Shown: positions 28,641 through 36,893 of the stretch, one piece after another
Layout: each line of letters begins with the position of its first letter
Position numbering within the stretch: position 1 is the stretch's first letter
Assembly (NCBI GenBank): GCA_006844605.1
Contig: SPJN01000001.1
Span: 1-64,000, forward strand
Reading direction: 5' to 3'
From: Hyphomicrobiales bacterium
Lineage (GTDB): Bacteria; Pseudomonadota; Alphaproteobacteria; SPJN01
DNA: 64,000 bases
Notes under the pieces: model-generated
What the model saw: only the letters and a program-made list of their open reading frames with translations
The model's database searches: none
What the model was told of the DNA's origin: nothing
Made by a program: the position numbers and the translations under genes

Positions 28641-29297
28641 ATGGCCAACCAACAGATCAAAGCCGTCCTATGGGATTTTGGCGGCGTCATTACGTCCAGC
28701 CCGTTCGAAGCCTTCAACCGCATGGAAGAACAAAAGGGTCTGCCGAAGGATTTCGTCCGCTCCATCAATTCGGTAAATCCAGACACCAATGCGTGGGCGC
28801 AGTTTGAACGGTCAGATATCAGTGCCGAGGTGTTTGATACATTGTTCGCAGAAGAAGCGCGCGCCAAGGGCGGCGACGTAACCGGGGCCGAAGTCATTGC
28901 CTGTTTGGCGGGGGCTGTCCGCCCTGAAATGGTCAAGGCGTTGTCGATTGTGAAATCACACTATAAAACCGCCTGCATCACCAATAATGTCAAGGCAGGG
29001 TCGGGCGCGGGAATGGCGCGCAGCGAAGACGTGGCCAGCGAGATTTCTACGCTGATGGACACGTATTTCGATCATGTGGTGGAATCAAGCAAGGTTGAAA
29101 TCCGCAAGCCTGACCCGCGCATCTATCAGATGACGTGCGAGGCAATCGGCGTTGATCCATCAGCTTGCGTCTATCTGGATGATTTGGGCATCAATCTAAA
29201 ACCCGCACGGGCGATGGGGATGCAAACGATCAAGGTATTGGGGGCAGAACAGGCGATCAGTGAATTGGAAGCCATTTTGGAGCTTTCTTTACGGTAG
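28641..29297 (+). CDS. HAD-like hydrolase, subfamily IA
   Basis: A 218-residue HAD-fold protein. Motif I is WDFGGV (nucleophile D12; the second acid of DxD is Gly, as in ACAD10/soluble epoxide hydrolase N-domain-like members), motif II near CITNN, motif III KVEIRKPDPRIYQM, motif IV VYLDDLGINLKPARAMGM. The missing second Asp makes a classical phosphatase less certain. It lies 17 nt downstream of uppP and probably shares its transcript. Confidence 0.85.
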   Translation: MANQQIKAVLWDFGGVITSSPFEAFNRMEEQKGLPKDFVRSINSVNPDTNAWAQFERSDISAEVFDTLFAEEARAKGGDVTGAEVIACLAGAVRPEMVKALSIVKSHYKTACITNNVKAGSGAGMARSEDVASEISTLMDTYFDHVVESSKVEIRKPDPRIYQMTCEAIGVDPSACVYLDDLGINLKPARAMGMQTIKVLGAEQAISELEAILELSLR

Positions 29298-29338
29298 AAA
29301 GCGCCGGGTAAGAAGGTGTTGGGTTAAGGACGATGATG

Positions 29339-29821
29339 ATGAAATATCTGCTCGCGATTTTGATGGTTTTAACGGTTCCTGCAACGGCTCATGACATGAC
29401 CCATGATGGGATCGTCATTGATCACCCGATCATGCACCCCGCCCTTGGCAATCCAACCATGACGGTTGGTTACATGAGGTTGCTGAACAAAACCGATCAT
29501 GCGGATCGTTTGGTCGCGGTACGGTCTGACATCGCTGATCGGATTGAGATTCACACACATATAATGGATGGCGAGATCATGCGTATGCGCCGGGTTGATG
29601 GTGTGGAAGTGCCCGCAAATGGCAAGGTGGCCTTTGCCCCCGGTGGGTATCATTTGATGATTTTCGGCCTGAGGGAGAAGCTGATTGTAGGTGAGGAAAT
29701 CCCGGTTGAGCTTGAGTTTGAGCGCGCCGGAACCGTCACGGCACCGTTTTGGGTAGAGGCCCGCACAGCACCTGCCCCAGCGGACGAAAAGAAACATGAC
29801 GGGCATGGAGGACATCACTGA
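29339..29821 (+). CDS. Periplasmic copper chaperone PCu(A)C
   Basis: A 160-residue exported protein. Three consecutive ATGs (29333, 29336, 29339) follow AAGGA; the third has the best spacing. A short signal peptide (KYLLAILMVLTVPATA) precedes the cupredoxin-like domain with copper-ligand pattern IEIHTHIMDGEIMRM and the conserved FAPGGYHLMIFGL. The C-terminus ends in a His-rich tail (HDGHGGHH). PCu(A)C proteins deliver Cu(I) to cytochrome oxidase. It is not adjacent to the copAB pair. Confidence 0.92.
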   Translation: MKYLLAILMVLTVPATAHDMTHDGIVIDHPIMHPALGNPTMTVGYMRLLNKTDHADRLVAVRSDIADRIEIHTHIMDGEIMRMRRVDGVEVPANGKVAFAPGGYHLMIFGLREKLIVGEEIPVELEFERAGTVTAPFWVEARTAPAPADEKKHDGHGGHH

Positions 29822-29980
29822 CCCGGCTACGAGGCTGCGATTTGTGGTGATTTTTTGGGCACGCCTATAAAATGTGCGTGACACTATGCGTCTTGCCACC
29901 GCTTTACTGATTTGTTGTTTAGCCTTTAGGATTTAGACTGTTCCAAAATGACAGGCGTAAAATCGTCTTTGGGGGGAAAC

Positions 29981-30877
29981 ATGACTGATCAGCAAGTGGA
30001 CAATCAGGTGGATAATAGCGCCCGCGAGATCAATCGCGACGTTGTGGAATTCGATAAACCAAGCCAGCGTGACATGTCCCTGATGACAGCCCCGTTGCGG
30101 GCCTATTTCAGGCCCCGTTTCTTCGGTATGGACAATATTGATCCTGCCCGCCCTGCCTTGTTTGTTGGCAATCATACGATTTTCGGATTGCTTGACGTGC
30201 CCCTGATGACTGCTGAAGTCTATAAGGAAAAGGGGATTTTGATCCGTGGTTTGGCTGATCATGCCCATTTTGAAATTCCCGGTTGGCGCGATGTGATGGC
30301 CTCGGGCGGGGGGGTTGAGGGCACGCGCCCCAACTGTCGCGCCCTGATGGAGGCTGGTGAAAGCATTGTTGTCTTTCCCGGCGGCGGGCGTGAAGTCGCC
30401 AAGCGTAAGGGCGAAGCCTATAAATTGGTCTGGAAACAGCGCAAGGGCTTTACCCGGATGGCAATTGAATATGGCTATCCGATAATTCCTTTCGCGTCGG
30501 TTGGCCCGGATGATGCGTTTGATATTCTGGTCGATGGCGACGAGATCATGGCCTCCCCCGTGGGGCGGTTTTTGACCCGCACCGGCCTGTCTGACAAATA
30601 TTTGCGCGGCGGCGACATGCTTATGCCGATCGCGCGCGGCTTTGGTCTAACGGCATTTCCGCGGCCAGAGCGGTTTTATTTTAAGTTCGGCAAGCCTATT
30701 TCGACCAAGAAATATGCCGGGCTGGAAAATGATGATGATGCGCTGATGGATTTACGGGAAAAGACGGCCCGTGCGATCAATCGGGAAATTGATGCCTTGC
30801 AGGAAATTCGGGCAGAAGATGACCGCAGTGGGTTAATCCCAAGGCTGGTTTCCTTTCGCCGCCGTCGTGATGTATAG
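29981..30877 (+). CDS. PlsC/DAGAT-like acyltransferase
   Basis: A 298-residue protein from the ATG at 29981, which has a GGGGGG ribosome-binding site five bases upstream. The glycerolipid acyltransferase motif appears as NHTIFGLLD (His65, Asp72, longer spacing than the classical HX4D) and FPGGGREV replaces the FPEGTR block; both are typical of the DAGAT/TMEM68-like branch. A membrane-associated O-acyltransferase acting on glycerolipids is likely. It opens the lipid district; the acyl-CoA ligase follows on the same strand. Confidence 0.85.
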   Translation: MTDQQVDNQVDNSAREINRDVVEFDKPSQRDMSLMTAPLRAYFRPRFFGMDNIDPARPALFVGNHTIFGLLDVPLMTAEVYKEKGILIRGLADHAHFEIPGWRDVMASGGGVEGTRPNCRALMEAGESIVVFPGGGREVAKRKGEAYKLVWKQRKGFTRMAIEYGYPIIPFASVGPDDAFDILVDGDEIMASPVGRFLTRTGLSDKYLRGGDMLMPIARGFGLTAFPRPERFYFKFGKPISTKKYAGLENDDDALMDLREKTARAINREIDALQEIRAEDDRSGLIPRLVSFRRRRDV

Positions 30878-30966
30878 TCTGACGCTGGGTCATCGCAAAT
30901 TTTGAATTATGAACAGGGCCGCACCACACCGGTGGGGCTGCAACCTTGATAAAAGGGATGGAAAGA

Positions 30967-32760
30967 ATGGGGCTTTTGGAAACGGCAAAGCGCGAGAAAA
31001 ACTATGTCTCGAGCATGTTGGCGCTTTTGAAAACGGTCAAGGACGTAAAACCTGACGGTAGTTTGACAGTTGCAGATTTGATTGAAGATTGGGCACTGCG
31101 CAAGCCTGATAATCTGGCTATCATATTTGAAGATCGCGAGATCACCTATGGTGAGCTGGACGCCGCCGCGAACCGCGTTGCCCGTTGGGCCGAAGCCAAT
31201 GGCATTGGCCGGGGCGATGTTGTGGCGCTTGTTATGGAAAACAAGCCTGAATACATCACCACTTGGTACGGCATTGCCAAGCTGGGTGCACGTCTGGCGC
31301 TGATCAACAATAATCTGGCTGGCTCCGCGCTGGCCCATACGTTGAATATTTCAGGCGCTGACCACATCATTCTGGATGCCAACCTGATCGAAAATTACAG
31401 CTCTGCCGCTGACAAGCTGGAACGCGAGATGAAAGTCTGGGCGCAAGGCGGTGACGTGCAGGGTGCCGAAGATTGGGACAAGGCCATTGCCGAACAGGAT
31501 GGCTCGCTTTATCCGGTAACAGCACGGCGCGGTATGAAGACGAAAGACAATTTCGTTTACATCTACACATCAGGGACGACCGGTTTGCCCAAGGCTGCCA
31601 ATATTTCCCATTTCCGGTTCATGATGATCGGTTTGGGTTTTGCCGGCGCCACGCGGATCAAGGAAGCCGACCGCATGTATATGACCCTGCCGCTTTATCA
31701 CGCCACGGGCGGTGTTGGCGGTACGGTGGCAGCCCTGTCACAAGGTGCCGCTGTCATTTTGCGTCGCAAGTTTTCGGCCAGCGCCTTCTTTGATGATTGC
31801 ATCAAATATGACGCGACCATGTTCACCTATATTGGCGAGCTTTGCCGTTATCTGTTGAATGCACCTGAAAATCCGAATGAGCGCAACCACAAAATCCGCA
31901 ATTGCATCGGCAACGGTTTGCGTCCCGAAGTGTGGGGGCCGTTCCAGGAACGGTATGCCCTGCCGAATATTGTTGAGTTCTATGGCTCAACCGAAGGCAA
32001 TGTGTCCTTGTTCAATGTGGACAGCAAGCCCGGCGCCATCGGGCGTGTCCCGAACTATATGTTGAAATTGCTACCCAACCGCATTGTCAAATTCGACGTG
32101 GAAAATGAAGACGTGATCCGCAATGAAGACGGTTTCTGCATCGAGGCTGATTTTGACGAGGCTGGTGAGGCAATCGGCAAGATTGATACGTCAAACCCCC
32201 GCACCAGCTTTGAAGGCTATTCAAACAAGGAAGCTACGGAAAAGAAAATCCTGCGCGATGTGTTTGAAAAAGGCGACATGTGGTTCCGTACCGGCGATTT
32301 GCTGAAAAAGGACAAGCACGGCTATTTCTACTTTGTTGACCGGATCGGCGACACTTTCCGTTGGAAGGGTGAAAACGTTGCCACGTCAGAAGTCGGCGAA
32401 GTGCTGTCGCATATTGACGGCATTGAAGAAGCCAATGTCTATGGCGTAGAGGTGCCCGGTGCCGATGGCCGTGCGGGTATGGCCTCTGTCGTTGTGGCGG
32501 GTGATCTTGATCGCGCCAATCTACGCAAGATTCTGGAACGTGATTTGCCTGCCTATGCCCGTCCGATCTTCCTGCGGTTGCAGGGCGAGATGGAAGTGAC
32601 CGGCACATTCAAGCATCGCAAGGTTGATTTGGTGAAGGAAGGGTTCGACCCCGACCAGATCGCAGACCCCATCATCTGGTTGAATCCGGCTACCGGTGAC
32701 TATGATGATCTGACAGCGGAATCTTACGCAGCCATCATTGACGGCTCAATCCGCATATAA
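30967..32760 (+). CDS. FATP-type long-chain acyl-CoA synthetase
   Basis: A 597-residue adenylate-forming enzyme activating fatty acids to acyl-CoA. Core motifs: YIYTSGTTGLPKAANISH (AMP binding), EFYGSTEGNVSLFN, GDLLKKDKHGYFYFVDRIGD, and WKGENVATSEVGE. These match the FATP/very-long-chain branch rather than classical FadD. ATGs at 30946, 30958 and 30967 are possible; AAAAGGG is best spaced for 30967. It lies about 90 bp after the acyltransferase. A hairpin follows at 32780. Confidence 0.92.
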   Translation: MGLLETAKREKNYVSSMLALLKTVKDVKPDGSLTVADLIEDWALRKPDNLAIIFEDREITYGELDAAANRVARWAEANGIGRGDVVALVMENKPEYITTWYGIAKLGARLALINNNLAGSALAHTLNISGADHIILDANLIENYSSAADKLEREMKVWAQGGDVQGAEDWDKAIAEQDGSLYPVTARRGMKTKDNFVYIYTSGTTGLPKAANISHFRFMMIGLGFAGATRIKEADRMYMTLPLYHATGGVGGTVAALSQGAAVILRRKFSASAFFDDCIKYDATMFTYIGELCRYLLNAPENPNERNHKIRNCIGNGLRPEVWGPFQERYALPNIVEFYGSTEGNVSLFNVDSKPGAIGRVPNYMLKLLPNRIVKFDVENEDVIRNEDGFCIEADFDEAGEAIGKIDTSNPRTSFEGYSNKEATEKKILRDVFEKGDMWFRTGDLLKKDKHGYFYFVDRIGDTFRWKGENVATSEVGEVLSHIDGIEEANVYGVEVPGADGRAGMASVVVAGDLDRANLRKILERDLPAYARPIFLRLQGEMEVTGTFKHRKVDLVKEGFDPDQIADPIIWLNPATGDYDDLTAESYAAIIDGSIRI

Positions 32761-32779
32761 AAACTCAATAAATTCAGTG

Positions 32780-32810
32780 ATATGCGCGATTCTTTGTGAG
32801 TCGCGCATAT
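32780..32810 (+). terminator. Hairpin, probable terminator
   Basis: A perfect ten-pair stem (ATATGCGCGA/TCGCGCATAT) 20 nt after the acyl-CoA synthetase stop; the following T-run is weak. The remaining gap to 32956 shows no gene. Confidence 0.5.
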
Positions 32811-32955
32811 TCCGTTTGCCAGAATGTCGCACCTTGTGTAAAACGGCCTCCATCAGAACATAAAAAATAGAATATTCGCTGAATCTGGAAAAGATCGGCG
32901 GGCCCGTGGCGTGTGGTCGGTTGTTGGCGCGGCGGGGTGATTTAAGGGGGTAGAT

Positions 32956-34434
32956 ATGGAGCCGGTAAAGGGCTTTGACGCCACATGGCTATATCTTGAA
33001 ACCGACAAAACGCCTATGCATGTCGGCGCGCTGCAATTGTTTGACTTGCCGCGCCACCTGCAGGCCAAGGGGGCATTTTTTGACGCGGTAAAGGCGCAGA
33101 TCACTGCCCGCCTGCCATTGGTCCCCGCCTATCGGCGCCGGTTAAGCCATACGCCGTTGCAGATGGATCATCCGGTATGGATTGCCGACAAGAATTTCGA
33201 CATCCTCAACCATGTTTTCGGTCATGACGTTGCCAAAGCGAACCGCCGGGGCACATTGTCTGATGCCTTGTCGATTGCGATTGACGATCATGCCCACCCG
33301 CTGCCGCAATCCCGGCCCCTATGGGCCGTGCATGTCATTGAAGGGCTGGGCACTGCCAAGGCGCCCAAGGCGGCAGTATATCTGAAATTCCATCAGGCCA
33401 TGACCGACGGGGTTGCCGATCAATCCTATGCGCGGATCATGTGCGACCTGAACCCATCCCCCCATCTTGCCAGTGTTGATAGTGACCATTGGGAAGGCGA
33501 GGAGGAACCGGGCTTTTTGAATTCAGTCGTTCGCGTGGCTGACAATATGCGGGCGGAGGCGGCGCGTGCGGCCCTGTCCATGCCATCGATTGCCCGCGCC
33601 GCATTGCGTGTTGGCCGCGCTGCGCTGACACGTACGGAACAATTCGCCACCCTGTCTGGCCCGCAAAGCCCGTTCAACCAACCCATCAGCGACAGCCGCA
33701 CGGCAAGCCTGCTTGATCTATCGTTTGAACGTGTGCGGAATTTGGCGCAGTCTGCCGATGTCACGGTGACAGATATTGTTTTGGCTGCAACCGGTGGGGC
33801 GGTTCGCGACTATTTGCTTGCAGCGGGCACATTGCCGGACGAGGGGATGACAGCCCTTGTGCCCTATTCCACGCGCGCAACTGAAGAAGGCCCGGTTGAA
33901 GACCGCGTTTCAGTGATCACCGCCCCCATGGGGACGGATATTGCGGATGCGGATGCGCGTCTGCGTGCCATTGCAGAGGCAACAGATACAGGCCGCAGTG
34001 ACCTTGTGGGGGAGGAGGGCGCGCCCTTTGACCATTATGCGATTTTGGGTGCCCCCGCGATCTTGCGCGGTTTGGTTGGCGCCTATGGGAAATTGGAATT
34101 GGCCGGACGTCATCGCCCGATCATGGGCAACATGACCGTATCGAATATTGCCGGCGTTTCCATGCCGCTTTATATGGCGGGTGCCAAAATGGTCGGCAAT
34201 TGGCCGCTATCCATGTTGTTGCCGGGCCAAGGCGTCACGGTTGCGGCACAGTCCTATGAGGACCGCATGTTTGTATCTGTTCTGGCATGTGCGGAAACCA
34301 TGCCCGACCCTGAACAGTTGGCCCGTGGGTTTGAGCGGGCATTGGTCGCGCTTGAGGCCCTGTATGGCCTTGATCAAGTAATTGATCCGGCTGACGATCA
34401 GGCAATTACGTGCAGTGCCGGACAGGTTGCTTAG
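32956..34434 (+). CDS. WS/DGAT-family protein with substituted catalytic His
   Basis: A 492-residue member of the bifunctional wax ester synthase/diacylglycerol acyltransferase family: MEPVKGFDATWLYLETDKTPMHVG at the start, the condensing motif region KFHQAMTDG (residues 145-152), and the C-terminal SNIAGVSMPLYMAGAKMVG block. The canonical HHxxxDG motif reads HQAMTDG here: the second, catalytic His is Gln147. Activity may be lost or altered. GGGGG lies upstream of the ATG. Neighbouring acyl-CoA ligases could supply acyl donors. Confidence 0.88.
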   Translation: MEPVKGFDATWLYLETDKTPMHVGALQLFDLPRHLQAKGAFFDAVKAQITARLPLVPAYRRRLSHTPLQMDHPVWIADKNFDILNHVFGHDVAKANRRGTLSDALSIAIDDHAHPLPQSRPLWAVHVIEGLGTAKAPKAAVYLKFHQAMTDGVADQSYARIMCDLNPSPHLASVDSDHWEGEEEPGFLNSVVRVADNMRAEAARAALSMPSIARAALRVGRAALTRTEQFATLSGPQSPFNQPISDSRTASLLDLSFERVRNLAQSADVTVTDIVLAATGGAVRDYLLAAGTLPDEGMTALVPYSTRATEEGPVEDRVSVITAPMGTDIADADARLRAIAEATDTGRSDLVGEEGAPFDHYAILGAPAILRGLVGAYGKLELAGRHRPIMGNMTVSNIAGVSMPLYMAGAKMVGNWPLSMLLPGQGVTVAAQSYEDRMFVSVLACAETMPDPEQLARGFERALVALEALYGLDQVIDPADDQAITCSAGQVA

Positions 34435-34456
34435 TCGCTTACCCAGCGTAGGTCAT

Positions 34457-35125
34457 TTAAACGAGTGTTGATAAATCAAACTCTGTCGCGATGAAGCTGG
34501 GATGCTGGCGCAGACGTTCATACCAATTGAAAAAGGCGGGGCGCTGTTCAATCAATTGCAGACTGGCACCTGACAGGCGCAACGGATCAACCAGCGCAAT
34601 CATCCATATATCAGCCAATGACAGGGCAGTGCCTGCGAAATAGGGACGATCCTGCAGGTGGCTTTCGACCTGATCGAACATATAGGCCATGGGGCCTAGC
34701 GCCTTGCGCGCGCGGTCGTCATCCGGCTCCTGCCCGGTAAGGCGGGTGACAATGGCGGGCAGGACAAATTCCACATCAATCACACGGAACATATATTGAT
34801 CGACAATACTGATCCATTGATGCATGGCGGCGTTTTCCAGCGGCTTGTCGGGGGAAAGCGCCCACGGGGTGCCGAATTGCCCGTCGATAAAACTGGCAAT
34901 CGCAATGGTTTCATACAGCCTGACCGGCGTGCCCGCAGGCGTGGTCCATTCAAGGGCAGGCGCCCGCCCATAGGGGTGGCGCTGGCGATGGTCTACGGTT
35001 TTGGGGTCTGTCGGGATGATTTCCCACGGCGCGCCCTTTTCCTCAGCCACCATGCTGGCGATCCGGCTATAGGTGGAAATGCGCGGCCCAAATAGGCGCA
35101 GCGGCGCGAATTGTGATGTCATCAT
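34457..35125 (-). CDS. Glutathione S-transferase family protein
   Basis: A 222-residue protein from MMTSQFAPL (35125), GGGAG six bases upstream. It has the N-terminal GST fold (LRLFGPRISTYSRIASMVAEE, YGRAPALEW, LYETIAIASFID) and helical C-domain (YFAGTALSLADIWMIALVDPLRL). It is the only minus-strand gene among the plus-strand lipid genes from 30 to 41 kb. Substrate unknown. Confidence 0.85.
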   Translation of the reverse strand: MMTSQFAPLRLFGPRISTYSRIASMVAEEKGAPWEIIPTDPKTVDHRQRHPYGRAPALEWTTPAGTPVRLYETIAIASFIDGQFGTPWALSPDKPLENAAMHQWISIVDQYMFRVIDVEFVLPAIVTRLTGQEPDDDRARKALGPMAYMFDQVESHLQDRPYFAGTALSLADIWMIALVDPLRLSGASLQLIEQRPAFFNWYERLRQHPSFIATEFDLSTLV

Positions 35126-35259
35126 GGCTCTCCCGTCGATTCGCATAGGCTAGTGCGACAGAATGTACAGTCAATGCTTGAAACCCGCACGATTGTGCCG
35201 TAACTGTGACCGTTCATTTGGGCAAAAATGATCAGTCGATTTATACAGGGGACACAGCC

Positions 35260-36831
35260 ATGATGGATTTGCAGGCAATGCCGACGCTACGCGATATTAT
35301 GCGGGTACAGGCGGACAAATATGGTGATCAATCAGCAATTTGGTTTGAAGGCCGCGAAACCAGCTATCAAACCCTGTATGAACGGTCCAATCAGGTGGGT
35401 AACGGCCTGATCGCAGAGGGCTGCAAAAAAGACGCCCGTGTCGGCTTTATCGGCAAAAATTCAGATTCCAATATCGAAGTGATCATGGGCACATTCGCTG
35501 CCGGTACCGTACTGGTTGGCGTCAATTGGCGCTTGGCAGGGCCGGAAATCGAATATGTGCTGACCGATGCCGGGGTTGAGGTGCTGTTTGTTGACCCTGA
35601 GTTCGAAGACGTGATCGGCCAAATCGCGGGCAACGTCCCCAGCTTGCGCAAAATCATTGCGATGGGTGGCGATCATGCAGACTGGCCGGGCTATACAGAT
35701 TGGCGTGATCAGTTTGCGACCGACGACACAGGCGTCACAGTCGGCCCCGAAGATGATGTGATTCAGCTTTATACATCAGGCACAACCGGCCACCCCAAGG
35801 GTGTGCAACTGACCAATGATAATTATCAGGCCCTGTTCCAAGGTGCCGTTGATGCGGGCTGGGCCGATTGGAATGCCGGGTCAGGTAACTTGATGTGTAT
35901 GCCCAACTTCCATGTTGCCGGGGTGAATATTGCCCTGTTGGGCTTGGCGCAGGGCTGTAACAATATTGTGCTGGCCGATGTTGATCCCGCCGCCATTATT
36001 GACCTTATCCCCGAACATAAAATCGAAAGCGCCTTTATGGTGCCTGCGGTGATCTTGTTCGTGATGCAGATGCCGAATTTGGAAGGCGCAGACCTGTCCA
36101 GCCTGCGTATGGTGATTTATGGCGCATCCCCGATTGCAGAAGATTTGCTGAAATCAGCGCAGGATCGGTTCAAGTGTGATTTCGTGCAGGTCTATGGGCT
36201 GACCGAAACTGCCGGTGGTGGCACCTTCCTGCCGCCAGAGGCACATGACCCCGCGCTGAACAAGCTGCGGTCATGTGGCAAGGCGGTGCCGGGCGTTGAA
36301 ATTCGCATTGATGATGGCAAGGGCGGCGAACAGCCCACGGGTGATGTTGGCGAAATCCTGATCCGGTCAGGCATTATCATGAAGGGCTATTGGAACCGGG
36401 CCGAGGCAACCGCAGAAGCAATCGACAAGGATGGTTGGTTCCACACCGGCGATGCCGGATACAAGGATGATGAAGGCTATATCTATATCCATGACCGGGT
36501 AAAAGACATGATCGTGTCAGGCGGTGAGAACGTTTATCCTGCTGAGGTTGAAAACGCCTTGTTTGGCCACCCGGATATTGCGGACGTCGCCGTGGTTGGT
36601 GTGCCTGACGATAAGTGGGGCGAGGCTGTGAAAGCCATCGTCGTGCTGGAGCCGGGCAAGGACGCCAGTGACAAGGACATCATCGCCTTCGCGAAGGAAA
36701 AGATCGCGGGCTATAAATGTCCGAAGACAGTTGATTTCATTGACGCGTTGCCGCGCAACCCGTCAGGCAAGATTTTGCGCCGGGAATTGCGCGCGCCCTA
36801 TTGGGAAGGGCGTGAACGCCAAGTTGGCTAG
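35260..36831 (+). CDS. Fatty acyl-CoA synthetase (FadD-like)
   Basis: A 523-residue adenylate-forming enzyme from MMDLQAMPTLRDIM (35260, GGGGA upstream). Motifs: YTSGTTGHPKGVQLT, VYGLTETAGGGTFLP, GDAGYKDDEGYIYIHDRVKDM and VSGGENVYPAEVE; the C-terminal catalytic Lys is in NPSGKILRREL. This is a soluble acyl- or aryl-CoA ligase; chain-length preference cannot be told. Its stop codon is the first of several in-frame stops generated by a 12-bp tandem repeat. Confidence 0.92.
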   Translation: MMDLQAMPTLRDIMRVQADKYGDQSAIWFEGRETSYQTLYERSNQVGNGLIAEGCKKDARVGFIGKNSDSNIEVIMGTFAAGTVLVGVNWRLAGPEIEYVLTDAGVEVLFVDPEFEDVIGQIAGNVPSLRKIIAMGGDHADWPGYTDWRDQFATDDTGVTVGPEDDVIQLYTSGTTGHPKGVQLTNDNYQALFQGAVDAGWADWNAGSGNLMCMPNFHVAGVNIALLGLAQGCNNIVLADVDPAAIIDLIPEHKIESAFMVPAVILFVMQMPNLEGADLSSLRMVIYGASPIAEDLLKSAQDRFKCDFVQVYGLTETAGGGTFLPPEAHDPALNKLRSCGKAVPGVEIRIDDGKGGEQPTGDVGEILIRSGIIMKGYWNRAEATAEAIDKDGWFHTGDAGYKDDEGYIYIHDRVKDMIVSGGENVYPAEVENALFGHPDIADVAVVGVPDDKWGEAVKAIVVLEPGKDASDKDIIAFAKEKIAGYKCPKTVDFIDALPRNPSGKILRRELRAPYWEGRERQVG

Positions 36832-36867
36832 CAAGTTGGCTGACGAGTTGGCTGACAGGTTGGCGCA
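36820..36867. repeat. Four 12-bp tandem units across a stop codon
   Basis: Units CAAGTTGGCTAG, CAAGTTGGCTGA, CGAGTTGGCTGA and CAGGTTGGCGCA. In the frame of the upstream ligase, units one to three each end in a stop codon (TAG, TGA, TGA). Confidence 0.9.
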
Positions 36868-36893
36868 TTCAGGTTTTTTGGGGATAAAGCGTA

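Noticed and set aside
32853-33104. Minus-strand frame upstream of and into the WS/DGAT gene
   Set aside because: Overlaps the true gene start and shows no family features.
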